Shown: one piece after another, positions 52,829 to 61,112 of the stretch
How the letters are laid out: every line of letters begins with the position of its first letter
Position numbering within the stretch: position 1 is the first letter of the stretch
Notes under the pieces: model-generated
The model's input: only the letters and a program-made list of their open reading frames with translations
Databases searched by the model: none
Told to the model about the DNA's origin: nothing
Assembly (NCBI GenBank): GCA_944323475.1
Contig: CALUSQ010000002.1
Coordinates: forward strand, 87,396 to 151,395
Source: Candidatus Gastranaerophilales bacterium
Lineage (GTDB): Bacteria > Cyanobacteriota > Vampirovibrionia > Gastranaerophilales > Gastranaerophilaceae
Direction: 5' to 3'
Length of the DNA stretch: 64,000 nt
Made by a program: the position numbers and the translations under genes

Positions 52829-53692
52829 CTACATTAATTCTGATAAAATTTGTGAAACAGCATTAGATTTATTTAAAGTATAAAAATGTAAGCCTTTTAC
52901 ATTTTTTTGAACTAACTCATCACACTGTTTTATAGAAAATTCAATACCATATTTTTCTATATAATCACTGTCATCTTTATGTTTTTCTAAAATTTCAAGC
53001 ATTTTTGCGGGAATCTCAACCTTGCAAAGAGTTGCCATCTTTTCTAATTGCTTAAAATTAGTTACAGGTAATATTCCTGGTATTATCGGTATATTTATTC
53101 CAGATTTATTACATTCATCCACAAAATTAAAATAATGAACATTGTTAAAAAACAATTGGGTATAAACAACTTTTGTCCCAAAATCTGCTTTAAGTTTGAG
53201 ATATTCAATATCTTTTTTAAAGGAAACAGCTTCTCTATGCCCTTCCGGATAACCTGCAGCAGCAATAGACAAATCTGTTTTTTGTTTAATATATTTTATA
53301 AGATCACTTGCATGTTCAAAATCTTTGCATACATTGCCGTCTTCCGGTATATCACCGCGGAGTGCCAAAATATTTTCAACATTAATTTTGCTAATTGATT
53401 CAAGATAATTTTTAATATTTTTCTCATCGGTAGAAACGCAAGTAAAATGCGGCATAGGATTTACCAATAATTCATCTTTTATACGTTTAATAATTTCAAG
53501 CGATTGATTTTGATTTGAACCACCAGCACCGTAAGTAACTGAAATCAAAGAAGGCTTAAAAATACACAATTTTTTAAGTTCAGAAAAAAGATGATTTAAT
53601 TTTTGCCCATCAATATCATTCTTTGGAGGAAAAACCTCGTATGATATTACAGGAGTTTTATTTGTATTAAAATAAATATTTTCTAGATTCAT
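52829..53692 (-). CDS. metF: Methylenetetrahydrofolate reductase
   Basis: MetF reduces methylene- to methyl-tetrahydrofolate. The 287 residues include SYEVFPPKN, ISVTYGAGGSN, HFTCVSTDEKN, ALRGDIPEDG, AAGYPEGHREA, KVVYTQLFF and PIIPGILPVTNF, all family signatures for the FAD-binding barrel. It lies between xerC-like and methyltransferase genes in a tight minus-strand run and supplies the methyl donor for the next gene. Confidence 0.95.
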   Translation of the reverse strand: MNLENIYFNTNKTPVISYEVFPPKNDIDGQKLNHLFSELKKLCIFKPSLISVTYGAGGSNQNQSLEIIKRIKDELLVNPMPHFTCVSTDEKNIKNYLESISKINVENILALRGDIPEDGNVCKDFEHASDLIKYIKQKTDLSIAAAGYPEGHREAVSFKKDIEYLKLKADFGTKVVYTQLFFNNVHYFNFVDECNKSGINIPIIPGILPVTNFKQLEKMATLCKVEIPAKMLEILEKHKDDSDYIEKYGIEFSIKQCDELVQKNVKGLHFYTLNKSNAVSQILSELM

Positions 53693-53696
53693 ACTT

Positions 53697-54566
53697 TTAT
53701 CCGTTTATTGAAAAATATACCTCTTTTAATCTTTTTTTACTAACATGTGTATATAACTGTGTTGTTGATACATCACTATGACCTAACAACTCTTGAACTA
53801 CTCTCAAATCTGCACCATTCTCAAGCATATGTGTAGCAAAACTATGTCTCAGAGTATGTGGCGAAATATGTTTTTTCAGCAGTTCACCTTGTTTTCTAAT
53901 AAAAACATAAACATCTTGTCTTGTCATTAAATTACCGTTTTCTCTTAACAAAAACTGCTTTGTTTCAAGTTTATATTTTTTTGTTATAAGTTCTCTTATT
54001 TTCAAATATGATTTAACAGCTTTTTTAGCCTTCTCACCTATTGGAATAATTCTTTCTTTAGATCCTTTACCAATGCATCTTACATATCTGGAATTCAAAT
54101 CTATATTATTTAACTCTAAATTAACAAGCTCAGATACACGTAAACCGGCACCATAAAGAAGTTCCATCATAACTAATTCCGTTTCGTTCAAATTGTTATG
54201 AATAATATTTTCAATTTCAGAAATACTAATAACTTTTGGTAGTTTTTTTGTTAGTTTTGGAAGTTCAACACCGAGACTAGGATCTGAACTTATAATCTCA
54301 TTTGCATTAAGCCACCTGAACCAACCTCTGATTGCTGCAATTTTTCTAGTAACGCTTGTTGGGGTATAGGATTTATCATGCAATTCCTTAATATAAATAT
54401 TAATATGCATACGTTTTATTAGATCAAATTCGTCAATAGATTCCGTATCATACAAAAATTCACAAAAAGAAGTCAAATCACGTCTATAGGCATCTATAGT
54501 ATTTTGAGCTAAACCCCGTTCTGCTTGTAAGTATTCAAGATATTCAGCAATATATTGTATAAGCAT
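53697..54566 (-). CDS. Tyrosine recombinase XerC/XerD-like
   Basis: ATG 54566, one base after the recN stop, gives 289 residues, the usual Xer size. The N-terminal SAM-like domain (IAEYLEYLQAERGLAQNTIDAYRRDL) is followed by the catalytic domain with Arg143, Lys167, His237, Arg240, His263 and Tyr272 (GLRVSEL, GKGSKER, HTLRHSFATHML, LGHSDVSTTQLYTH). It most likely resolves chromosome dimers at dif during division; no dif site was identified here. It sits inside a run with recN and metF, which argues against a mobile element. Whether XerC or XerD is unclear. Confidence 0.9.
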   Translation of the reverse strand: MLIQYIAEYLEYLQAERGLAQNTIDAYRRDLTSFCEFLYDTESIDEFDLIKRMHINIYIKELHDKSYTPTSVTRKIAAIRGWFRWLNANEIISSDPSLGVELPKLTKKLPKVISISEIENIIHNNLNETELVMMELLYGAGLRVSELVNLELNNIDLNSRYVRCIGKGSKERIIPIGEKAKKAVKSYLKIRELITKKYKLETKQFLLRENGNLMTRQDVYVFIRKQGELLKKHISPHTLRHSFATHMLENGADLRVVQELLGHSDVSTTQLYTHVSKKRLKEVYFSING

Positions 54567-54567
54567 G

Positions 54568-56220
54568 TTAATTATATATAAGTTGTTTTGCAAAGTTCAT
54601 AGAATCTTCAGTAACCTCACCTGCAGCCAAAACAGCTATTGCTTTAATTTTATTTGCTTCATCCAAAGTATAAACTTTAACTTTTGTAGATTCATCCTGT
54701 GTTTTTGCAACATAAAAATGTCTATCAGACTTGGCGGCTATTATTGGCTGATGAGTTATTGATATAATTTGATGAGATCTTGCAAGTGTTGTGATTGCTT
54801 GTGCAACAGCTTGAGATGCATTACCTGAAATACCAGTATCGATTTCATCAAAAATTATAGTATTTATACCATCAGTGTTAGCAAAAATTGATTTTATTGC
54901 CAGCATAACACGTGAAATCTCACCGCCAGAAGCTATTTTTGCAAGTGGTTTTGGCTCTTCTGAAATATTTGTTGAAATTAAAAATTCTACAACGTCTGTT
55001 CCGTTTTGTGAAAAATCACAAGGGTTAATTTCAATCTCAAAGCGTACTTTTGGCATATCAAGCTTTTCCAATTCATTTTGAAGTAATTCAGAAAGAATTA
55101 ATGCCAATTTTTTTCTAGAATCAGTCAATTTTTCAGCCGATACTGTAAGTTTTGAAACTAATTCATTACGCAAATTTTCTAATCTAATAACTTCATCTTG
55201 CGAAAATTCGATTGAATTATACTCTTCTTGTAATTTAGTAAAATTATCTAACACATCTTGAAGCGTAGAGCCATACTTGCGTTTAATCTTATCTAAAATA
55301 TCGATTCTTTGCTGGAGTTCATCAAGTCTTTGTTCGTCAAGTTCTAATGACTCAGCATAATTTCTTAAAGAAGAAGAAACTTCTCTTAGCGTTTCTTGAG
55401 CATTTATTATATCTGATTCATACTGTTGTAAATTTGAATCAAATTCTGCAGCTTTTGACAAATTAGATTTTACCTTACCGATAGCATCAAGTATACAAGC
55501 ATCATCACCATATAAAGTCCAATAGCTTGAATAAGTAAGCTCTTTCAATTTTTCAACATTGGAAAGCACAGTCAATTCTTCTGCCAATTTTACATCTTCA
55601 TTTGGATCTTCAATTTTGGCACTTTCAATCTCATCAATTTGAAATTTTAAAAAATCCACATGCTGTTCAGATTGTTGAGAAGCATTTTTAGCAAATTCTA
55701 ATTTACTTAAAATATCGACATAGCTTGAATATAAATTTTTATACTCATACAACAAAGATTGGTGTACATCATCACCATAACTATCCAACAATGAAATATG
55801 ATATTTAGGTTGAATGTAAGTATAGGTCATATGCTGATTATGTATATCAATAACCATTTCTCTAAGATTCTTTATCACATCTTGAGTGACAAGAACACCA
55901 TTAATTCTGGATCGAGAACCTGATTCAGAAATTTCTCTTGACAAAACAAGCTCATTTTCAAAACGTTCAATTCCGTTTTCATCAAAAAAACTATTTGGAA
56001 ACTTTGAATCAAGTTTTAAAGTTAACTCAATCAGTGCTCTAGATTTACCAGTCTTAATTAAATCTTTACTTGCTCTTGCACCAAAAGCCAAATCAATAGC
56101 ATTAATAATAATACTTTTTCCTGCACCTGTTTCGCCCGTAATAACATTAAAACCTTCGTCAAATTCAAGTTTTAGCTCATCTATAATTATAAAATCTTTT
56201 ATCTCTAGTGTCTTTATCAT
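54568..56220 (-). CDS. recN: DNA repair protein RecN
   Basis: RecN is an SMC-like ATPase in double-strand break repair. ATG 56220 is chosen because it gives the standard start MIKTLEIKDFIII; a longer frame begins 18 bases upstream. The 550 residues have the Walker A GETGAGKS at 29-36, a coiled-coil middle and the C-terminal signature PLAKIASGGEISRVMLAIK and Walker B IIFDEIDTGISG. It lies one base after the nadK stop, the usual nadK-recN pair. Confidence 0.96.
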   Translation of the reverse strand: MIKTLEIKDFIIIDELKLEFDEGFNVITGETGAGKSIIINAIDLAFGARASKDLIKTGKSRALIELTLKLDSKFPNSFFDENGIERFENELVLSREISESGSRSRINGVLVTQDVIKNLREMVIDIHNQHMTYTYIQPKYHISLLDSYGDDVHQSLLYEYKNLYSSYVDILSKLEFAKNASQQSEQHVDFLKFQIDEIESAKIEDPNEDVKLAEELTVLSNVEKLKELTYSSYWTLYGDDACILDAIGKVKSNLSKAAEFDSNLQQYESDIINAQETLREVSSSLRNYAESLELDEQRLDELQQRIDILDKIKRKYGSTLQDVLDNFTKLQEEYNSIEFSQDEVIRLENLRNELVSKLTVSAEKLTDSRKKLALILSELLQNELEKLDMPKVRFEIEINPCDFSQNGTDVVEFLISTNISEEPKPLAKIASGGEISRVMLAIKSIFANTDGINTIIFDEIDTGISGNASQAVAQAITTLARSHQIISITHQPIIAAKSDRHFYVAKTQDESTKVKVYTLDEANKIKAIAVLAAGEVTEDSMNFAKQLIYN

Positions 56221-56221
56221 A

Positions 56222-57046
56222 TTAGCACTCCGGTGCAACTCCCCATTGAAGTTTTTTTCTCAATACAGAATAAAATTCATTGCCCTTATCTTCCAGTATC
56301 ACCAGCTTAGCATATATATCACTTTTTTTAATAAAAATCCGATCTGATTTGTCAACTTCAACACTATATTGACCATCAGCAGACATTTTTAACCGATTAC
56401 AAGTATTACAACTTGATATTTCAATTTGTTCAAATGCAGGTATAACAAGAGGTCTTGATGTAAGAGTATGAGGACAAATCGGAACAATAATAATTGCCTC
56501 TAAATCAGGAGAAACAACTGGTCCACCGGCAGAAAGAGTATAGGCAGTAGAACCTGTAGGAGTTGAAATAATAATGCCATCTGCCAAATAATCAGAAACA
56601 ACTTTACCGTTAATTGAAAGAAAAAGCTTTGATGTTCTGGAAAAAGAATCACCTTTGATAACAATATCGTTTAAAGCCAAAATATCTTTATCAACAGCAG
56701 ACAACATCATTCTGTTTTCAACACGATATTCATTATTAAATAATTTGTCAAAAGCAAAATCGACTTCATCAAAATTAGCTTGTGCAAGAAATCCTAATCG
56801 TCCTAAATTTAAACCAAAAATAGGAACATTAATTGGTGCATAAAATCTGGCAGCTCTCAATAAAGTACCATCACCACCGACAGTTACTACAAATGTTGCA
56901 TTTTTATCAAATAAAGAAGAAGATACAGTTTGGGCATTTAAACCTTTAGCACAAATCTGTTTTTCAACTGATTTTGCAACTTCTAAAGAGGATTTTACAT
57001 CCTCATTATAAATTATTGCAATATTATCAAATGACAACGTTTCCAT
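56222..57046 (-). CDS. nadK: NAD kinase
   Basis: NadK phosphorylates NAD to NADP. The 274 residues carry GGDGTLLRAAR at 57-67 with the catalytic Asp59, NLGRLGFLAQ, and DGIIISTPTGSTAYTLSAGGPVV, all conserved. It leads the tightly spaced minus-strand run nadK-recN-xer-metF-methyltransferase. Confidence 0.96.
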   Translation of the reverse strand: METLSFDNIAIIYNEDVKSSLEVAKSVEKQICAKGLNAQTVSSSLFDKNATFVVTVGGDGTLLRAARFYAPINVPIFGLNLGRLGFLAQANFDEVDFAFDKLFNNEYRVENRMMLSAVDKDILALNDIVIKGDSFSRTSKLFLSINGKVVSDYLADGIIISTPTGSTAYTLSAGGPVVSPDLEAIIIVPICPHTLTSRPLVIPAFEQIEISSCNTCNRLKMSADGQYSVEVDKSDRIFIKKSDIYAKLVILEDKGNEFYSVLRKKLQWGVAPEC

Positions 57047-57103
57047 ATGGAAATTATACTATAACAGTGAAAAAAGAGCTTATTGTAACTAATATTTAAT
57101 ACT

Positions 57104-57478
57104 CTATGCTTTATTCTCTACAGCCTCACAAGCTCCACAACAAGCTTTTTCATATGCATCAGTAGTTCCTTGAGCCTGTAATAAATCATATGCATCATCA
57201 GATGCCTTTACTCCTGCTGCAATAAGATTAGGATTATTGAGAAAAGCATCAACAGCATTCTTTACAGTCTCTACAGTTTCAGGACTTTCTAACTTATCGG
57301 ACTGTTTGATTAATGCTCTACCATAACTTTCTGCAGCTTTTGAAGCATCTAAGTCAACTTTTTGAATATTAGTTTCATTCTGAGATTTAGGCTTTATATC
57401 TTCATCACTTTTAAAAGAATGTGGATAAGAAGCTGCTCTCATATTGTTTAAATTAAGTTTATTATTCAAATCTGTCAT
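57104..57478 (-). CDS. Unknown small acidic protein
   Basis: The 124-residue protein has an Asn-rich N-terminus (MTDLNNKLNLNN), a SFKS stretch near residue 21, and a helical, Ala/Glu-rich rest. The C-terminal end carries CCGAC, a possible metal or disulfide site. GGAGAG precedes the ATG. No signal peptide or family. It is separated from nadK by 57 bases and lies at the edge of the non-coding segment. Confidence 0.65.
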   Translation of the reverse strand: MTDLNNKLNLNNMRAASYPHSFKSDEDIKPKSQNETNIQKVDLDASKAAESYGRALIKQSDKLESPETVETVKNAVDAFLNNPNLIAAGVKASDDAYDLLQAQGTTDAYEKACCGACEAVENKA

Positions 57479-57652
57479 AAATATCTCTCCAGGCTACTGC
57501 CTATTTTTCGTGTTTCATCATGCTTTAAAACATGAATAAAATTTTTTTTGCTAGTTTAGTATAAAAAATTTTTTGAATATATACAAATTCATTACAAAAA
57601 TTTTATCAAACATCACCAAAGCTAAGTATATTAAGAAAATAATTTTAAGTGT

Positions 57653-57770
57653 AGTATATATACTTTATTAACATAACTTAACAAAATAAAAATATAAAAT
57701 AAAATTAGAATTTTGTAAAGAAATGTAACAGTATATACTCATGTCTGCAATTTTGAAGTTAGTATATACT
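57653..57770. promoter_or_regulatory. Three AGTATATACT-type palindromes, one within a candidate promoter
   Basis: Perfect palindromes lie at 57653-57664 (AGTATATATACT), 57730-57739 and 57761-57770 (both AGTATATACT). The last lies between a TTGAAG at 57753-57758 and a TATA-rich -10 area at 57774-57781, so a bound repressor would block the promoter. The second and third are 31 bases apart, about three helical turns. Confidence 0.5.
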
Positions 57771-57785
57771 TTATATATATGTAAG

Positions 57786-57924
57786 CATTAAATAAACAAA
57801 AAAGATTTTAATCAAGATATTAAATAAGACGAGACTTTCACACTAACACTACCTACCTAACACTTCCTAACCTTCCCTTCCTATTAAAAGTATTGCTCTA
57901 ATGTTAAATTAGAGCTTTTTTTTT
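57786..57924 (+). ncRNA. Candidate C/U-rich small RNA
   Basis: No ORF with a plausible start covers this stretch on the + strand. A promoter-like arrangement at 57753-57781 precedes it and it ends in a strong terminator hairpin. The middle part (57835-57885) is almost free of G and rich in CCTACCT, CTTCC and CCTTCCC, which could pair with Shine-Dalgarno sequences. A length of about 135 bases is predicted. Expression is not shown. Confidence 0.4.
57895..57924 (+). terminator. Strong intrinsic terminator without a protein gene before it
   Basis: GCTCTAAT (57895-57902) pairs with ATTAGAGC (57908-57915) around GTTAA, followed by nine T at 57916-57924. No protein-coding gene on the + strand ends before it. 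Confidence 0.85.
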
Positions 57925-58061
57925 GCGAATTTTGGCTAGAGTGGAGCGAAGCGTAACTCGTACTGTGAGACGGGACGTTACTCCCGTCGAACTGCCAATA
58001 ATTCAAGAAGCGAATTTTGGCTAGAGTGGAGCTAAGCGAAACTCGTACTGTGAGACGGGAC
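57925..58061. repeat. GC-rich 52-bp direct repeat, two copies
   Basis: Copy 1 starts at 57925 and copy 2 at 58010, each about 52 bases, period 85, with two mismatches. The unit begins GCGAATTTTGGCTAGAGTGG and ends GAGACGGGAC. It is much richer in G+C than its surroundings. Copy 1 continues into a 7-bp hairpin (57969-57975 with 57982-57988). It looks like a non-coding dispersed repeat rather than a gene. The rest of the 57479-58150 gene-free region is A+T-rich with nothing else recognised. Confidence 0.8.
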
Positions 58062-58150
58062 ATGAAAAGAAGATTAAAGTTTAATAAAAACTTGTCGATA
58101 TACAGCATGTGTATGAAGATATTAGGCGTATATTAACGTAGTATGAAATT

Positions 58151-58474
58151 ATGGATATGCAGGCGATTGATACAGAAGATAAAGAGTTAAAAGAAGTAGG
58201 TCTTGAACTTATGTTCCTTACTCCAGAAAAATGTTCAAACGAAGATGGCATAACTGCTGTCGAGTTGAGTCGTCATCTCAATATGCCTATCGATACAGTT
58301 AAGAAAAAACTAAAAATACTTTTTGATAAAGGTATAGTTCAAGTAAAAGGAATAAACCCAAAAATTTGGAAATTCAATGAATATAATTTTCAAAGAATGG
58401 ATGAGGAAGACGAAATTTATTTGTTACTTTGCAGCTTTGATGATGTAGATTTTGACAAATATTTTTCTTATTAA
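58151..58474 (+). CDS. Winged-helix DNA-binding protein
   Basis: The 107-residue protein starts with an acidic helix and holds ITAVELSRHLNMPIDTVKKKLKILFDKGIVQVKGINPKIWKF, a helix-turn-helix followed by a wing, as in MarR/ArsR-like and other wHTH regulators. The C-terminal end is very acidic (FDDVDFDKYFSY). It sits next to the palindromes and repeats at 57.6-58.06 kb and could bind there; that is inference. It converges on tmk with a 4-base overlap. Confidence 0.75.
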   Translation: MDMQAIDTEDKELKEVGLELMFLTPEKCSNEDGITAVELSRHLNMPIDTVKKKLKILFDKGIVQVKGINPKIWKFNEYNFQRMDEEDEIYLLLCSFDDVDFDKYFSY

Positions 58475-59088
58475 TTTAAAAATTCATCTAAAATTCTTTT
58501 AGTATCTTCAAACACTTGTTCTATAGAATTGTTCGCATTAATAACTTTAACCCTATCTGTTTCTTGTTTTGCAATTTCTAAATAACCATTTCTAACTTTT
58601 TTATGAAACTCAATACCTGCAGACTCCATTCTATCTTTTTCTTTGCCAACACGTGTCATAGCAATATCTGTAGAAACATCAAAAACAAAAGTTAAATCAG
58701 GTTTCATTCCTCCTGTAGCCAAATTATTAAGATATTCAAGTTGTTCTATATTTTCTCCTCTGCCATAGCCTTGATAAGCAATTGTAGAATCAGTATGCCT
58801 GTCACATATAACAATTTTCCCCTGTTGTATAGCAGGTTTAACTAAATTTTCAATATTTTGAGAACGATCAGCAAGAAAAAGAAAAGCTTCACATCTTGGA
58901 GCGACATCACCATCATAATGAAGCAGTAACTCTCTTATTTTTTGACCTAAACCGATTGAGCCAGGTTCTCTAGTCCAAACAGTATTGTATCCTCTATCTT
59001 CGAGATATTTTTGTACAAGTTTGGACTGAGTAGTTTTACCGCAGCCATCAGCACCTTCAAAAGTAATAAAATAACCTTTTTTTGCCAC
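58471..59088 (-). CDS. tmk: Thymidylate kinase
   Basis: Tmk phosphorylates dTMP to dTDP. The 205 residues have the P-loop FEGADGCGKTTQ, the TREPG motif, the DRHTDSTIAYQGYGR substrate/lid region and FVFDVSTDIAMTR, all family signatures. It follows serS by 14 bases and is probably cotranscribed with it. Confidence 0.96.
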   Translation of the reverse strand: MAKKGYFITFEGADGCGKTTQSKLVQKYLEDRGYNTVWTREPGSIGLGQKIRELLLHYDGDVAPRCEAFLFLADRSQNIENLVKPAIQQGKIVICDRHTDSTIAYQGYGRGENIEQLEYLNNLATGGMKPDLTFVFDVSTDIAMTRVGKEKDRMESAGIEFHKKVRNGYLEIAKQETDRVKVINANNSIEQVFEDTKRILDEFLN

Positions 59089-59102
59089 AATAAAATCCTA
59101 AC

Positions 59103-60368
59103 TTATATTTTGTCAAAACCAGTATATTTTTGAAGTACTTCAGGAATAAGGATAGTACCGTCTTCCTGCTGAAAGTTTTCAACTATTGCAGCAAATGTTC
59201 TACCTACAGCCAGACCTGATCCATTCATAGTGTAGCAATAATTAACTTTTCCTGTTTCTTTGCTTCTGTATTTCAGACCTGCTCTACGAGCTTGGAAATC
59301 ACCAAAAACAGAACAGCTTGAAATTTCTTTGTAATCATTATAAGAAGGCATCCAAACTTCAAGGTCATAACATTTTCTTGCCGAAAAACCTATATCACCA
59401 GAACTCAATTCAACTCTTCTATAAGGAAGATTAAGCATTTCCAACATTTCTTCTGCATCACGTGTAAGTTTTTCATGTTCTTCAGGAGCTTGCTCAGGAG
59501 TTGTCAACTTGACCAACTCAACTTTATTAAACTGATGAACACGTATCAAGCCTCTTGTATCTTTACCTGCAGAGCCAGCTTCTCGTCTAAAACAAGGTGT
59601 ATATGCTGTCATACATTTAGGCAAATCATCTTCGGAAAGAATTTCATTGCAATATATATTTGTAACAGGAACTTCTGCTGTCGGAATAAGGTACAAATCT
59701 TCATCAACACATTTGTACATATCTTCTTTAAATTTAGGAAGCTGTCCTGTTCCAGTCATTGCAGCACCATTTACTAAAACAGGAGGCAAAATTTCCTCAT
59801 ATCCATGTTTTGAAGTATGAACATCTAAAAAGAAATTAATGATAGCTCTTTCTAGTTTTGCACCTTTTCCTTTATAAATATAAAATCTTGATTGAGAAAT
59901 TTTTACGCCTCTTTCAAAATCAACAAGATCTTTTTCAACTGTTAAATCCCAATGAGGCTTTTGTTCGAAAGACGGCTTTAAAACTTCTCCAACAACTTTT
60001 TTAACAACATTTGCTGAATCATCCGCACCTATAGGTGTATTTTCATCAGGCATGTTTGGTATACTCAAAAGCAAGTTTTTTTGTTTTTCATTTAATTCAA
60101 TTTCTTTTTCCTCTAGTGATTTAATATCATCACCGAGATTTCTAACTTCTTCTTGAATAGAATCAGTATTTTCTCCATTTTTTTTCATCATTCCGATTTT
60201 TTGAGATTCTGATTTTCTTTTTGCTCTAAGCTCATCAGCTTGAGTTTGAACTTTTCTTCTTTCAACATCAATTTCTATTACTTCATCAATGCTTAGTTCA
60301 GGATTTCTTCTTTTTAAAAGTTCATTAACTTTTTCGGGGTTTTCTCTGATGATTTTAATATCTAGCAT
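59103..60368 (-). CDS. serS: Seryl-tRNA synthetase
   Basis: SerRS charges tRNA-Ser. ATG 60368 has AGGAAG eight bases upstream and gives the standard start MLDIKIIRENPEKV. The 421 residues include the N-terminal coiled-coil arm (about 30-105) and the class II core: motif 2 near CFRREAGSAGKDTRGLIRVHQF and motif 3 as NGSGLAVGRTFAAIVENFQ. The length is normal. Confidence 0.97.
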   Translation of the reverse strand: MLDIKIIRENPEKVNELLKRRNPELSIDEVIEIDVERRKVQTQADELRAKRKSESQKIGMMKKNGENTDSIQEEVRNLGDDIKSLEEKEIELNEKQKNLLLSIPNMPDENTPIGADDSANVVKKVVGEVLKPSFEQKPHWDLTVEKDLVDFERGVKISQSRFYIYKGKGAKLERAIINFFLDVHTSKHGYEEILPPVLVNGAAMTGTGQLPKFKEDMYKCVDEDLYLIPTAEVPVTNIYCNEILSEDDLPKCMTAYTPCFRREAGSAGKDTRGLIRVHQFNKVELVKLTTPEQAPEEHEKLTRDAEEMLEMLNLPYRRVELSSGDIGFSARKCYDLEVWMPSYNDYKEISSCSVFGDFQARRAGLKYRSKETGKVNYCYTMNGSGLAVGRTFAAIVENFQQEDGTILIPEVLQKYTGFDKI

Positions 60369-60455
60369 AAAATACACTTCCTATTCTATCGTACACGTGC
60401 CCTAATTTTATATAAAAAGCATTGAAAAATCCAGAAAATAAATTAAAATAAAATT

Positions 60456-61043
60456 ATGAAAAAATTATCAGCAATATTAATTTCCCTATTTATATTAACT
60501 TTATGCTTACATTTAACATCTTCGAAAGCTAATTCAGAAGCACAGCTACGTAACTACAAACCAATTAAACTAGCAACTGGTTCATTCCTTAAAGGAATAA
60601 GCCAAAGAGATATATCAACATCAACTGTTAAAGTTGGTGATGTAGAATATTTTATTAATCCAGCAGATGTATTTGTTGGAGAATCAAATATAATACCGAA
60701 AGACTCAGTTTATTTAGGTGAAATCGAAGAAGTTGTTGCACCTGTTGAAGGCATAAATGCCTCAATGAAAATAAAAATTTATAAAGTAATAACACCAGAC
60801 AAAAATGAATATGCTTTGGATGCATACGTATATAAAAACGGTTCAACACGAATAGGCGGAGATTTAGCAGAAGTAGCTTATTATACAAAAATGCCTCATT
60901 ACCCAGGTGACTGGAAAAAAGGAGCATTACAATTAGTACCGACCTCTATTAGAGAAATGGGTCATCCTACAGTTATAAGAGCAGGTGATGAAGTAACCTT
61001 TATAATAAATAGTGAATTAAGCCTTTACAAACCGCTTAAATAG
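60456..61043 (+). CDS. Secreted protein of unknown function
   Basis: The 195 residues begin with a signal peptide (basic MKK, hydrophobic core, cleavage near SKANS). The mature part looks beta-rich, with GSFLKGISQRD, IPKDSVYLGEIEEV and AGDEVTFIINSEL, resembling the barrel-like regions in secretion-apparatus and outer-surface proteins with IPxGSxxxG turns. That similarity is weak. It is divergent from serS. A type or role cannot be assigned. Confidence 0.75.
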   Translation: MKKLSAILISLFILTLCLHLTSSKANSEAQLRNYKPIKLATGSFLKGISQRDISTSTVKVGDVEYFINPADVFVGESNIIPKDSVYLGEIEEVVAPVEGINASMKIKIYKVITPDKNEYALDAYVYKNGSTRIGGDLAEVAYYTKMPHYPGDWKKGALQLVPTSIREMGHPTVIRAGDEVTFIINSELSLYKPLK

Positions 61044-61112
61044 AATCCAATTGTTGATATAATTTTGTTTTTTATTTATAAATATCATAATTAACAAAAA
61101 GAAAAGTTGGTC

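Noticed and set aside
57884..58108. 74-residue minus-strand frame across the GC-rich repeats
   Set aside because: It runs through both repeat copies and the terminator, has no ribosome binding site and gives a low-complexity Ser-rich product. The repeat explains its openness.
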